The notes under the pieces were generated by a model that was not told the DNA's origin, made no database searches, and was given only the letters and a program-made list of their open reading frames with translations. Source: a bacterium (GTDB lineage: Bacteria; Bacillota; Clostridia; Lachnospirales; Lachnospiraceae). From it: a stretch of DNA of 64,000 bases. The position numbers and the translations under genes were made by a program. Below are positions 54,276-63,573 of this stretch, in pieces. Location of the stretch: the NCBI GenBank assembly GCA_030535455.1, contig JAUNJY010000002.1, positions 146,818 to 210,817 of the forward strand, read 5' to 3'. The number at the start of each line of letters is the position of its first letter. Position 1 is the stretch's first letter.

Positions 54276-54896
54276 TTAGCGAATAAAGTTGGTCTTAATT
54301 GGAGCTTCTCTTTGAGGAAGTTCTACACCTGCATTCTTGCCTGCTTCAATACATTTTAACAGCCAAGCCATATTCATGGCAAGGGTTCTCATGGTCTGTA
54401 ATCCTTCCTTATCCTGGCGCACTTCCTCTGGTGTATTGCCATGTACCTGGTTCCAGTATTGGGACGATACGATTGGCATGTTGTTGATTGTAAAATATTT
54501 ATTGATCTGATCAAATGCTGCACTTGCTCCACCACGACGACAGCTTACCACGCTTGCTCCTAATTTCCCTGCAAATATATTTCCCTTTCCATAAAAAGCG
54601 CGGTCTAAGAAGCTTGTTAATGCTCCTGATGCTGCAGCATAGTGTACCGGTGAGCCAAATACAAAGCCATCTGCTCCTTTGGCCTTTTCTACAAATGTAT
54701 TGACAACATCGTCTCTAAAACATTTTCCGGACTTTAGACAGACACCGCATCCAATACAGCCTGCTACTGGATCTGCGCCTACCTGGAAGATTTCCGTTTC
54801 AATCCCGTTCTTTTCTAACTCCCATGCTACTTCATTAAGAGCCGTATATGTACATCCGTTTGCCTTTGAGCTACCATTAACTAATATTACTTTCAT
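54276..54896 (-). CDS. Flavodoxin-fold NAD(P)H-dependent FMN reductase family protein
   Basis: 206 residues with the FMN phosphate loop VNGSSKANGCTYTAL (near 5-19), the two-cysteine segment GCIGCGVCLKSGKC (near 46-59) and FGSPVHYAAASG (flavin contact). This iron-sulfur-flavoprotein-like form lacks the full cluster motif. Family members reduce quinones, azo compounds or act in redox defence. AAAGGAGTG precedes the ATG. Single gene. Confidence 0.87.
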   Translation of the reverse strand: MKVILVNGSSKANGCTYTALNEVAWELEKNGIETEIFQVGADPVAGCIGCGVCLKSGKCFRDDVVNTFVEKAKGADGFVFGSPVHYAAASGALTSFLDRAFYGKGNIFAGKLGASVVSCRRGGASAAFDQINKYFTINNMPIVSSQYWNQVHGNTPEEVRQDKEGLQTMRTLAMNMAWLLKCIEAGKNAGVELPQREAPIKTNFIR

Positions 54897-55011
54897 ACTT
54901 TTACACTCCTTTAATTTACTTTCTAATTAATTATAGTCTGAAGGGTATCAACTTACAACCAAGTATTTGTAATAAACAGGTGTGTGCATTTGGGCAACTC
55001 TTGCCACAAGC

Positions 55012-55042
55012 AAAGGGGACTTCTTAAAATGAAGCCCCCTTT
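55012..55042 (-). terminator. Hairpin after the chemoreceptor gene
   Basis: AAAGGGG-x-CTTC pairs with GAAG-x-CCCCTTT around a 7-base loop, 10 bp beyond the stop codon. Confidence 0.7.
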
Positions 55043-55052
55043 GTCTTAATAA

Positions 55053-56537
55053 CTAATTATATTTATTTAATTCTTCTGCTTGTTCTAACAATTCATTCAT
55101 AAGAAGTTTTGCCTGCTCAGCTTTTTCATTGTTTTCCTTACCGATTAATACGGCATTGTCTGTGCTTGCTGTTACTTCATTGCTGACTTGACTGATACTG
55201 TTAATACTGTCTACGATTTCATTGTTGGACGATAAAATATTATTTACCTGTTCATAAATAACTTCTACATTACCATTTAACATATTCATCTTTGTCTCGA
55301 TTGCAACAAAGTTATTTTCTGCTACTTCGATCAGATTTTTTTCTTCGTTTGTTGCTACGATAACGTTCTGAACTACATTTTGGGCATTATCTGCATTTTC
55401 TTGAAGGGAAGATACGATTGTCTTAATGCTTTCTGTCATTTCCCTTGTCTGATCAGCTAACACTCGAATTTCCTCTGCAACGACTGCAAAGCCTTTACCA
55501 GCTTCCCCAGCTCTTGCGCTTTCAATAGATGCATTTAATGCTAATAGATTTGTCTGACTTGAAATACTGAAGATATCTTTTGTAATCTGTTCTACTTCAC
55601 CTGCATTTGCAATTAGGGTACCCATAGACTTAATTACGCTTTGATTTGATTTTTCAATCTGAGTTGCTTTCTCTTTTAAGTTAACGATAGAAGATTTACC
55701 GCTATTAATTGCTTCCACGCTTTCTCTTGAAATACCAATCATCTCATCCGAACTTTCTTTTGTGTGATTGATCATATTCTGGATTTGAGTTGTCATTACC
55801 GACTGTCTATCAATACTCTCAGCATTTCTTGCATTCCCTTGTGCAATTGCTTCTAAAGCTTCTGTTACTGTATTGGTAGATAAGTCCCATTCTGTGATAA
55901 TTCGATCTGCATCATCAGAATTCTTTTTCACAATAGATGCTGCTGATAAGATTTCTTGTAATAACTTGCCTGTCTTATCTTGTTCTTCCTTAATTGCATC
56001 CATTCTGGATTTTGAAAGGCTGTTTGTAGTTTTCACAATATAGCTAAGTACAATTAATGTCATCGTAATAGAGCCTAATTGAAACATTGCCGGCGGAAAG
56101 CTGGCTGGTACTCCTGATGGAAACGTACCTCTTATAAAGTATACAATTACTGCCCCTGCATTAATGGAAATTACCCCAATGGACGACCTTACAAAAAGTC
56201 CGAAATCCCAGTATAGGATATATAATACTCCTACTGGAAATGCAATTGTAAATACCGCATCATTGGCTGCGTTAAACACACATAGTGTATAAACAATACC
56301 AAATCCAATCATCGATACGTGACGAAAGACCATGGATGCATTGTCTTTTACGTAAATAACCCAGTTGATAAGCAATGTCGCTAATACTGTAGCAAGAAAT
56401 ACAATAACAAATCTTCTTGATAACCCCTGGCTCTCAGCTCCCTTTAAATAACTAAATGCCATAATTAGATCAATACATGTAATGAATATTAGTACGGTCT
56501 TATTTCCAATCTTACTGTAGTTTATTCCCTGATCCAT
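55053..56537 (-). CDS. Methyl-accepting chemotaxis-type signalling protein
   Basis: 494 residues. The first 180 hold about six membrane helices and no large external sensor domain, so it may sense membrane state or a small molecule. A HAMP domain is not evident. The cytoplasmic part is a long coiled coil whose hairpin tip [20 protein letters not shown] (near 335-354) is the conserved CheA/CheW contact. GGAGTAGGGA precedes the ATG. No other chemotaxis genes are in the window. Confidence 0.9.
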   Translation of the reverse strand: MDQGINYSKIGNKTVLIFITCIDLIMAFSYLKGAESQGLSRRFVIVFLATVLATLLINWVIYVKDNASMVFRHVSMIGFGIVYTLCVFNAANDAVFTIAFPVGVLYILYWDFGLFVRSSIGVISINAGAVIVYFIRGTFPSGVPASFPPAMFQLGSITMTLIVLSYIVKTTNSLSKSRMDAIKEEQDKTGKLLQEILSAASIVKKNSDDADRIITEWDLSTNTVTEALEAIAQGNARNAESIDRQSVMTTQIQNMINHTKESSDEMIGISRESVEAINSGKSSIVNLKEKATQIEKSNQSVIKSMGTLIANAGEVEQITKDIFSISSQTNLLALNASIESARAGEAGKGFAVVAEEIRVLADQTREMTESIKTIVSSLQENADNAQNVVQNVIVATNEEKNLIEVAENNFVAIETKMNMLNGNVEVIYEQVNNILSSNNEIVDSINSISQVSNEVTASTDNAVLIGKENNEKAEQAKLLMNELLEQAEELNKYN

Positions 56538-56713
56538 TCCCTACTCCTTTATATCTCATTTGTACATTATAATATCGACATTTTGGTGTGCTAAAGCAAG
56601 GTAGTAACATATGGTACTTTTTGGCACTATAAAATGGCTATTTAAGGGGAATGGCATACTTTATCACTCTATTCATAAACTAGTTAGTGAACTACATAAT
56701 AAAGGAGTCTACT

Positions 56714-58180
56714 ATGGATCGAAAAAATGATAGTAAATGTCAAAGCTACCACACTGATAGTTTTGGAACTCCAGTCCCTAATGATAATAACTCCCTAACG
56801 GTTGGAAGCGATGGTCCTGTTCTTATTGAAGATGTTCATTTACATGAAAAACTGTCCCATTTTGATCGGGAACGAATTCCAGAGCGTGTGGTACATGCCA
56901 AAGGCGCAGGGGCATTCGGATATTTTGAATGTTGCCGCTGCATGGCCAACTACACTACAGCCAACTTTCTTCAGGCACCAGGGCAAAAGACTAAGGTTGC
57001 CGTGCGTTTCTCTACTGTAATTGGTTCCAAAGGTTCTGCAGATACTGCCAGGGATCCCCGTGGCTTTGCTGTGAAGTTTTACACCAACTGTGGAAACTAT
57101 GATATCGTTGGTAATAATCTACCTGTTTTCTTTATCCGGGATGCTATTCGTTTTCCTGATGTTATCCATTCCTTAAAACCATCACCAGATACCAACATTC
57201 GAGACCCTGAACGTTTTTGGGACTTTGTTTCACTAATGCCGGAAGCTATGCATATGATTACCTGGCTGTATTCCGATCGAGGAACTATAAAGGATTACCG
57301 TCATATGGACGGTTTTGGTGTAAATACTTTTGTCTGGGTAAATAAGCAAGGCAAGCGAGTATTTATTAAATACCATTTTAAGACCAGGCAAGGTCTTGAG
57401 ACAATCAACCGTTTGGAAGCGGAGCGATTAGCTGGTGAAAATCCGGATATTTCAACACAAAACCTGTATCATGCCATTGCCTGTGGTAACTATCCAAAAT
57501 GGGACCTTGCAGTTCAGATTTTAGACCCTTGTGAAGTAGAGTGTCTTGATTTTGATCCATTGGATGACACAAAGACATGGCCAGAAGACCAATTCCCATT
57601 AATTCAAATTGGAACAATGACATTGAATGAAAATCCAGATAACTTCTTTGCACAGGTGGAGCAAATTGCATTCTGTCCGGGCAATCTAATTCCTGGTGTG
57701 GAACTTTCTGCTGACAAGATGTTACAAGGTCGCTCTTTCTCGTATTTTGACACTCAGAGGTATCGTCTGGGAACTAACTTTACCGATCTTCCTGTCAACC
57801 GTCCTATCACTCCAGTGTGCAATAATCAGCGAGATGGCGAAGCCACATACAATTACAACCCACAGCCTATTAATTACTCCCCTAACAGCCTGAATAACAA
57901 TAATCCTGCCCCTTATCCAATTAACACTCCTGGACCAAAGAATGTGTGTGGTCCTGTTGTCCGTACGCCAATTAAAAATCCAAATGACTTTAAGCAGGCA
58001 GGCGAACATTACCTCTCTTTAACCAAGGAGGAACGTTGTGCATTATGTGACAATATTGCAGTAGAGCTTTATCGCTGCCGAGAGGACATAGTAAGCCGAG
58101 TACTTTGTTATTTTTCAAAAGCAAATGAAGAGTTTGGCTGTCAAGTCCGCGAACTGATCTGCCAGTATTGTAAGAAATAA
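56714..58180 (+). CDS. Haem catalase
   Basis: 488 residues from the ATG at 56714, chosen for AAAGGAG seven bases upstream. The distal His is in ERVVHAKGAGAFGYFE (near 56-71), the active-site Asn in GNNLPVFFIRDA, and the proximal haem Tyr in FSYFDTQRYRLG. This is a small-subunit (clade 3-like) monofunctional catalase that splits H2O2. The last 60 residues are unusually cysteine-rich for the family (CREDIV, CYFSKAN, CQYCKK). In an anaerobe it fits with nox as part of oxygen defence. Confidence 0.95.
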   Translation: MDRKNDSKCQSYHTDSFGTPVPNDNNSLTVGSDGPVLIEDVHLHEKLSHFDRERIPERVVHAKGAGAFGYFECCRCMANYTTANFLQAPGQKTKVAVRFSTVIGSKGSADTARDPRGFAVKFYTNCGNYDIVGNNLPVFFIRDAIRFPDVIHSLKPSPDTNIRDPERFWDFVSLMPEAMHMITWLYSDRGTIKDYRHMDGFGVNTFVWVNKQGKRVFIKYHFKTRQGLETINRLEAERLAGENPDISTQNLYHAIACGNYPKWDLAVQILDPCEVECLDFDPLDDTKTWPEDQFPLIQIGTMTLNENPDNFFAQVEQIAFCPGNLIPGVELSADKMLQGRSFSYFDTQRYRLGTNFTDLPVNRPITPVCNNQRDGEATYNYNPQPINYSPNSLNNNNPAPYPINTPGPKNVCGPVVRTPIKNPNDFKQAGEHYLSLTKEERCALCDNIAVELYRCREDIVSRVLCYFSKANEEFGCQVRELICQYCKK

Positions 58181-58222
58181 AAAAATGCCTTGGCTTATTT
58201 TTATAAAAGCCAAGGCATTTTT
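58181..58222. terminator. Bidirectional terminator between catalase and VanZ genes
   Basis: AAAAATGCCTTGGCTT and AAGCCAAGGCATTTTT form a 16-bp stem with a short loop between convergent genes. Confidence 0.9.
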
Positions 58223-58223
58223 C

Positions 58224-58841
58224 TTATTGATGATAATAACTATGGCCTTTGCGAACTACCGGTAAATCAAATGCTTTAATTGCTGGTATTGCTCGTTCAA
58301 TTGATGCAATAAAGCGATATCCAAGGTAGCCGCCAAAGGTGTTTGCAATCAGATCATCCATATCACATAAGCGATAAGAACCTTTATAAATTCCATAAAT
58401 TCCAGTAAGCTGTGTCAACTCGATTAAAAAACTAATTCCAAATGTAATTACGATGATTTTACGTTTGCTTGTACCATAATAGTAACGTAAGAACATGCCA
58501 ATAGGCATTGTCATAATCACATTGCAAAGTACTTGAAGGATTACTTGCTTTTTCATAGCAAAATGGGGTTCTCTAATAAAGTCTGCAATAAAGTGAAATG
58601 GAATTATCTGAATGTCGTGGGAGTTAAGCGCTGCTGCCTGTTCCGCCGTTGGCAATGGGAATAATACGACGGATATCAGGCAACACATATATAATACCAT
58701 TGCATAATTCATGCCAATTCGAACTAGATTAAGTCTTCTATATTTAATTAATGTAATTGCCAAAATAGGTAATGTGTAGATTACTGCGAAAAATGGGAAG
58801 TTTCCAATTCCAAGAATAATTGCATTTAAATGATTTGTCAT
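58224..58841 (-). CDS. VanZ-family membrane protein
   Basis: 205 residues with five membrane helices. VanZ landmarks are NVIMTMPIGMFLRYYY, FLIELTQL and the acidic CDMDDLIANTFGGYLGY near 155-171. VanZ proteins can give low-level teicoplanin resistance but most copies have no known role. AGGAGGAGATT precedes the ATG. Single gene. Confidence 0.88.
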   Translation of the reverse strand: MTNHLNAIILGIGNFPFFAVIYTLPILAITLIKYRRLNLVRIGMNYAMVLYMCCLISVVLFPLPTAEQAAALNSHDIQIIPFHFIADFIREPHFAMKKQVILQVLCNVIMTMPIGMFLRYYYGTSKRKIIVITFGISFLIELTQLTGIYGIYKGSYRLCDMDDLIANTFGGYLGYRFIASIERAIPAIKAFDLPVVRKGHSYYHQ

Positions 58842-59165
58842 AATAATCTCCTCCTAAACTTGTTCTCGTTTTTGTTGAGATAACTATAACATCAGCTAAT
58901 ATTACCTACCATTTGGCTTGATTACATCCAGCTTACATTTTTGTTAGATTGCTTGTTCTTACTTGAATAACATCTGCTCTGACGCTCTCTACTTTCCTGT
59001 TCAGAACAAAGTGCCCCTTACCACTTTTGTAAAAGAACTCCCCTACTCCTCAATCTTGAGGAAAAAAACACTTTGCCATGCCAAACCGGGTCGCACAAGC
59101 GACATCTTCTTTTCCGGTATGTGTGAATCATATACCCTGTTTCCTATAAATTAAAAAAAGAGGCA
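58842..59165. other. 324-bp intergenic stretch
   Basis: Only a short palindrome CCTCAATCTTGAGG (59048-59061) and the VanZ promoter region are apparent. A 63-codon frame at 58963-59154 on the plus strand has no ribosome site and is not believed. No known RNA was recognised. Confidence 0.45.
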
Positions 59166-59537
59166 CTAGGCCTCTTCCTTTTTAATTGTCTTTATTCGTG
59201 TTGCAAAATAATAATATTTGTATACGAAGACAATTCCGATAAAAATCCTTGCATAGATTACATCTACCATTAAAAATGCAATGATCAGCATAGTAGATGC
59301 AGTTCCTAGGATTTTCGCCTTTGTCTCAAAGGTCATTGCCCTTTCCTTTACAAAGGACTCTAAATGTTTCTTATAAATCTTTGTTCCAATAAACCAGTCA
59401 TGAAGTCGTTTGGAGCTTTTTCCAAAGCAAAAGGCTGCCAAAAGTAAAAATGGCGTGGTTGGCAATACGGGCAGTATAACACCAATCGCCCCCAAAGCAA
59501 AACTTAACAGACCGGCTGCCATATATAATAATCTCAT
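59166..59537 (-). CDS. YbaN/DUF454-family membrane protein
   Basis: 123 residues with three to four membrane helices. The family pattern is clear: LGVILPVLPTTPFLLLAAFCFGKSS-type sequence near 15-40 and HDWFIGTKIYKKHLESF (near 46-62). Function unknown; homologues often lie near haem or iron genes. Last gene of the haem-uptake operon, 9 bp after the YgbA_NO gene. Confidence 0.88.
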   Translation of the reverse strand: MRLLYMAAGLLSFALGAIGVILPVLPTTPFLLLAAFCFGKSSKRLHDWFIGTKIYKKHLESFVKERAMTFETKAKILGTASTMLIIAFLMVDVIYARIFIGIVFVYKYYYFATRIKTIKKEEA

Positions 59538-59546
59538 TGTACGTTC

Positions 59547-59888
59547 CTATTTTCTTTTCTTATTTTGAATTTTTGTCTTTAGAGAGTAGTAGCCATGAAG
59601 CACTACTAAATGGGGTTTTACAAACAGCATTCTGGGACCTGCATATTTCATTACTTCCTTTACTTTTGCTCTCATTTCCGGCTTGTAACAATGTACCCTG
59701 CAGTTATTGCAGAATGTCTTTTCTTCCATAAATGGACATTTGCTTGCACGTAACTTTGCATACTCAAGCAGCTCGTTACATTCACTGCAAAGCCCCTCCT
59801 TATGATCATGATTTCCTTTGCAGTAAATCTTAACCATTGTCTCAATAACATTTATTTCACGTTGTAATTTCTTTTCTACTTTTGTCAT
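59547..59888 (-). CDS. Nitrous oxide-stimulated promoter (YgbA_NO) family protein
   Basis: 113 residues with cysteines in the family arrangement: MVKIYCKGNHDHKEGLCSEC (near 18-37, split here by context), then FCNNCRVHCYKPEMR and VMKYAGPRMLFVKPHLVV. Homologues in enterobacteria are induced by nitric oxide; the biochemical role is unknown, and the cysteines suggest a metal or Fe-S site. It lies 14 bp after the iron ABC ATPase gene in the same operon. Confidence 0.88.
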   Translation of the reverse strand: MTKVEKKLQREINVIETMVKIYCKGNHDHKEGLCSECNELLEYAKLRASKCPFMEEKTFCNNCRVHCYKPEMRAKVKEVMKYAGPRMLFVKPHLVVLHGYYSLKTKIQNKKRK

Positions 59889-59902
59889 TTCCTTATCCTT
59901 AT

Positions 59903-60658
59903 CTAAACCGTCACTACATGTTTATGCTGGTTATTTTCAATAATCTCTAATTCGATTCCATAAACGTCTTTCATCATCTCTGTTGTAGTGAAACCGTCCG
60001 GTTCCCCACTATAGAGTACACTACCATCTTTCAAGGCAATAATTTCATCACTATAGTACACTGCCTGATTGATTTCATGTAAGATCATTACTACGGTAAG
60101 CTGATATGTCTCTTGTAACCGTTTGATCAATCTTAATAATTCTATCTGATGATGAACATCCAGATAGGTGGTTGGCTCATCTAAAAATAAAATCTTTGTA
60201 TTTTGTGCAATCGCCATGGCAATCCAGACACGCTGCATCTGTCCGCCTGAGAGATTGGAGACTAATTCATGTCTAATCTCTGTCAGCTTTGTTGCCTCAA
60301 TGGCACGATTGATATGCTCTTCATTATGATAGCACTCTTTTGTGTGAGCATAAGGCAGTCTTCCGTATGCAACCAATTCCTCTACCGTAAGTGCTTCCGG
60401 TACGATATTGTACTGGTGCACAGTTGCCAGAAGTCTTGAGAACTCACGAAGCTTGATCTTTGTCACATCATTTCCTTGAACGAAAATCTTACCGTTCTTA
60501 AGGGGTAAGTTTTTTGTCATCAGATTAAACAATGTGGATTTTCCACAACCATTTTGTCCTAAAATAGTTGTAATTTTTCCTTCTTTTATATTCAGTGAAA
60601 TATCTTTTAATACTTGTTTCTTTCCATAACTGAATGAAACGTTCTCTACTTTTATCAT
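59903..60658 (-). CDS. Iron/haem ABC transporter ATP-binding protein (FecE/HmuV type)
   Basis: 251 residues: Walker A LGQNGCGKSTLF (near 34), signature LSGGQMQRVWIA (near 138), Walker B ILFLDEPTTYLD (near 158) and H-loop ILHEINQA. This is the FepC/FecE class that powers uptake of iron chelates or haem. It lies 9 bp after the permease gene. Confidence 0.94.
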   Translation of the reverse strand: MIKVENVSFSYGKKQVLKDISLNIKEGKITTILGQNGCGKSTLFNLMTKNLPLKNGKIFVQGNDVTKIKLREFSRLLATVHQYNIVPEALTVEELVAYGRLPYAHTKECYHNEEHINRAIEATKLTEIRHELVSNLSGGQMQRVWIAMAIAQNTKILFLDEPTTYLDVHHQIELLRLIKRLQETYQLTVVMILHEINQAVYYSDEIIALKDGSVLYSGEPDGFTTTEMMKDVYGIELEIIENNQHKHVVTV

Positions 60659-60667
60659 AACTTTCCT

Positions 60668-61648
60668 CTATATCTGCTTGTTTTTTCTTAAAAGGACGAT
60701 AAATAATGGTCCCCCTAGTACTGACATGATGACTGCCGCACTAATTTCATAAGGTGCGCATATGGTTCTTCCAATGGTATCTGCAACCACAAGCAATAAT
60801 GCTCCCAGTGCTGCTGAGAATGGTAGTAACACTTTATGGTTGGCACCTATGATCAATCTTGCGATATGAGGTACGATTAATCCCACAAAGCTGATCACGC
60901 CCACAACTGCAGTTGAAATACTTGCTAATAATACTGCGATTAAAGAAACAACAATTCGAACCGCAGTTACATTTACTCCTAAGGAACGAGCTGTCTTGTC
61001 TTCTAATGCTAACAGATTACAGAAATACCAGCTGCAAAATGCTAATAGTAGACCTACAATTACATATCCAGACAATAATTTAACGTCGGACCATGTCTTC
61101 ATTGTAATATTGGCATCTACAATATTAGCTGCACTGGATGTAGTTCCTCCGATGGAACTTACTCCGCTAATCAATCCGTTAAATACGGCACTAATTGCCA
61201 CACCAACAAGAATAATACGGATTGGGCGTAAACCGCCTTTATAGGAAAGACTGAATACTAAGGCAAAGCTAATAAGTCCGCCAATAAATGCGTAGATTGG
61301 GACCATAAAGATCATTTGTGGCATAAGTGCTGTCATAATGACTGCTACAAAGCTAGCTCCGCTGGATACACCGATAATGGACGGGTCTGCTAAAGGATTG
61401 CGAAGTACTGCTTGAAACAGTACCCCTGAAACGGATAGTGCCGCCCCTGCAAGCATGGCTACAAAGATTCTAGGGAATCTCAAGTCGTAAATGGTATGCA
61501 CCGTCTCATCATATTCTATAAAAAGCCCACGAAATAACTCTACGGCACTTACTTTCAAACTACCCACGTTACATGCGATGACTATAAAACTTATTAAACC
61601 GATTAATACAACTGCAAATGCTGCAATTGTCTTGCTTTTCTTCTGCAA
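60668..61648 (-). CDS. Iron/haem ABC transporter permease (FecCD family)
   Basis: 326 residues with about ten membrane helices and FecCD landmarks LRFPRIFVAMLAGAALSVSG, NPLADPSIIGVSSGASF and SFVGLIVPHIARLIIG. With the lipoprotein and ATPase it forms an importer for haem or ferric chelates. It lies 35 bp after the binding-protein gene. Confidence 0.95.
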   Translation of the reverse strand: MQKKSKTIAAFAVVLIGLISFIVIACNVGSLKVSAVELFRGLFIEYDETVHTIYDLRFPRIFVAMLAGAALSVSGVLFQAVLRNPLADPSIIGVSSGASFVAVIMTALMPQMIFMVPIYAFIGGLISFALVFSLSYKGGLRPIRIILVGVAISAVFNGLISGVSSIGGTTSSAANIVDANITMKTWSDVKLLSGYVIVGLLLAFCSWYFCNLLALEDKTARSLGVNVTAVRIVVSLIAVLLASISTAVVGVISFVGLIVPHIARLIIGANHKVLLPFSAALGALLLVVADTIGRTICAPYEISAAVIMSVLGGPLFIVLLRKNKQI

Positions 61649-61683
61649 AATAAATCTCCTATCCTATTTCCTACCTTTATCTG

Positions 61684-62571
61684 TTATTTAGAATAAAGAT
61701 ATCCTTCTAGTTCTTCTACTGCACTGGCATAGTTTAAGTTTGCACTCATGCCGAAATCTGTGCTTGTCAGGTCATATACCTGATTATTTTTTACTGCTTC
61801 GAAATGTTTCCAGATATCATTTTCTGTAAACTCTTTTTTGAACATTTCCATTACCTGCTCTGGCAATGCATGAGAAGTACGAATGATGATGTCTGGTTTC
61901 TTTTCTAGCATATCTTCTGTATTTACGTTGATAAAGTCTTCTTCTGACTGGCCTTCGTAACAGTTTACTCCGCCTGCTAATGCTACTAAGTTACCGATGT
62001 AGCTGTTTTCTGTTGCTACCACATAAGATCCTGGAAGTCCCATAAGAATTAATACGTTCTTCTTTTCAAGACTTTCTTGTTTCTTTTGTTTTTCAGATAA
62101 CCAAGTTTCATATTCCGAAACTAACTTGTTTGCTTCTGTCTCTTTATTTAAAGTGATCCCTAATTCTTTGATGGAATCATACATTCCTTGAACACTGTTT
62201 AAGTTTACAAAATAAGAAGAAAGGTTTGCTGCTTCATATTTTGGACTTAAGTCATTCTTTAAAGAGATTGGAGAGAGCACTAAGGATGGATTTACTGTCT
62301 TTAATACTTCTAAATCCGGTGACATTGGTGCTCCGATCTCTGTTGCATCTTTATATTGTGTTGGAAGTTCATTTTCTGTCTTTGGAATACCTACTACATT
62401 CTCTACTCCCATTTGATCCAGAATCTGCAGAACAGCTACCGAAGTAGCTGCAATGCTTTGTTCTGTCTTAGGAGTTTCCTCTGCCGTCTTTTCTGGCTGT
62501 TTGTTCACTGCACATCCGGAAAGTAAAAATGAAACCATAAGGCATGCTGCCGTAATCTTTCGTCTAGTCAT
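61684..62571 (-). CDS. Iron/haem ABC transporter substrate-binding lipoprotein (IsdE-like)
   Basis: About 295 residues from the ATG at 62571, fixed by AAAGGAAG; the start codon overlaps the end of the preceding NEAT gene by 8 bp. The lipobox is LSGC (cysteine near residue 20). The TroA-like two-lobe fold shows TSVAVLQILDQMGVENVVGI at the start of lobe 1 and IIIRTSHALPEQVMEMF near the end. Context with NEAT proteins favours haem as substrate, as in IsdE. Confidence 0.88.
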   Translation of the reverse strand: MTRRKITAACLMVSFLLSGCAVNKQPEKTAEETPKTEQSIAATSVAVLQILDQMGVENVVGIPKTENELPTQYKDATEIGAPMSPDLEVLKTVNPSLVLSPISLKNDLSPKYEAANLSSYFVNLNSVQGMYDSIKELGITLNKETEANKLVSEYETWLSEKQKKQESLEKKNVLILMGLPGSYVVATENSYIGNLVALAGGVNCYEGQSEEDFINVNTEDMLEKKPDIIIRTSHALPEQVMEMFKKEFTENDIWKHFEAVKNNQVYDLTSTDFGMSANLNYASAVEELEGYLYSK

Positions 62572-63568
62572 TTTTTCTTCCTTTCTTATTAAGCACAAGA
62601 AGTACTCCACTTCCTACTATTGAAATTACAATCACTGCAATTGCAAAGATTGCAACTACGTTAGTGCCACCGTCTACATCTGCTTCTACAACAGCTGGCG
62701 TTTCTGTTGCTGCCTGCATCTCTGCTTCTTTCGTTGGCTCGATGCTTGCATCTGCAGTTGCTTCTGCCTCCGGAGCCATAGTCTCGCCTGACTCTAAAGA
62801 CTCGCTATCTTCTGGCACTTCTGTTGCCTGAGGCTTATTTGTTGTCTTTGCTTCAGCTGTTGGTGCTGTTGTCGAAGTTACTTGTTCTGTTGGTTTTGCC
62901 GAAGCTTGCTGTTCTGTCTTTGCTGATGCTGTTGGTGCTGTTGGTGCTGTTGCAGTTTCCGTCTGCTTTGGCGCTGTCGTTTTCGTTGGTGCAGCTGTCT
63001 TTTTTGCAGCCGGAGTCGCTGTAGCTTTTGCAGTTACTGCCATTTCACTTGTATAGATGCCAGTTCCGGATTTGGCTGTTCCCATATCTAACTTTATAAA
63101 GAACTGTACTTCTCTTCCCATTGGATCAATAAATACTTTAGGGCTGATATAGTATCCTGTATTAGACACTTGGAAACGGTAGTGATTTACTGTATCACCA
63201 TTATTGGTACTGCTTCCTGTCTTTGTGGAGGATACCGTTTTATAGGATCCTCCCTTTGAGCTTTGTGTCTGGATTTTAACGCTTGATACGTTGGACATTA
63301 AGCCAATACCAATTGTTACATACGTTTTTCCATTTACTTGTTCTACTAATGCTTGTTTTTCTAACATACTTGCAATCATGCTTTCGCCAAGTGCAATGTT
63401 GCTTCCGCCATCTTCTGTTTCATTTGTTTCTGGATTTTTATAGCTGTAGGATACGGATACGGTATATGCTCCATCACTCATTGCCATGACCGTTGTATTT
63501 CCTATGCTTAGAAACATGACTGCTACCAGGCATAAGCTGATTATATATTTTGAATAATGCTTCATCAT
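62564..63568 (-). CDS. NEAT-domain haem-binding surface protein with C-terminal membrane anchor
   Basis: 334 residues. A signal peptide (about 1-29, ending in TTVMAM) is followed by one NEAT domain (about 33-170; SMLEKQALVEQVNGKTYVTI-type start and VFIDPMGREVQFFIKLD end). Next come a Thr/Pro/Ala-rich wall-spanning linker (about 175-295) and one membrane helix with a KKGRKND tail, in place of an LPXTG sorting signal. NEAT domains take haem from host haemoproteins and pass it on. Two ATG codons in a row follow AGGTGAA. Part of the haem operon. Confidence 0.9.
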   Translation of the reverse strand: MMKHYSKYIISLCLVAVMFLSIGNTTVMAMSDGAYTVSVSYSYKNPETNETEDGGSNIALGESMIASMLEKQALVEQVNGKTYVTIGIGLMSNVSSVKIQTQSSKGGSYKTVSSTKTGSSTNNGDTVNHYRFQVSNTGYYISPKVFIDPMGREVQFFIKLDMGTAKSGTGIYTSEMAVTAKATATPAAKKTAAPTKTTAPKQTETATAPTAPTASAKTEQQASAKPTEQVTSTTAPTAEAKTTNKPQATEVPEDSESLESGETMAPEAEATADASIEPTKEAEMQAATETPAVVEADVDGGTNVVAIFAIAVIVISIVGSGVLLVLNKKGRKND

Positions 63569-63573
63569 TTCAC

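Noticed and set aside
58963-59154. 63-codon plus-strand frame
   Set aside because: No ribosome site, no recognisable motif, composition not protein-like.
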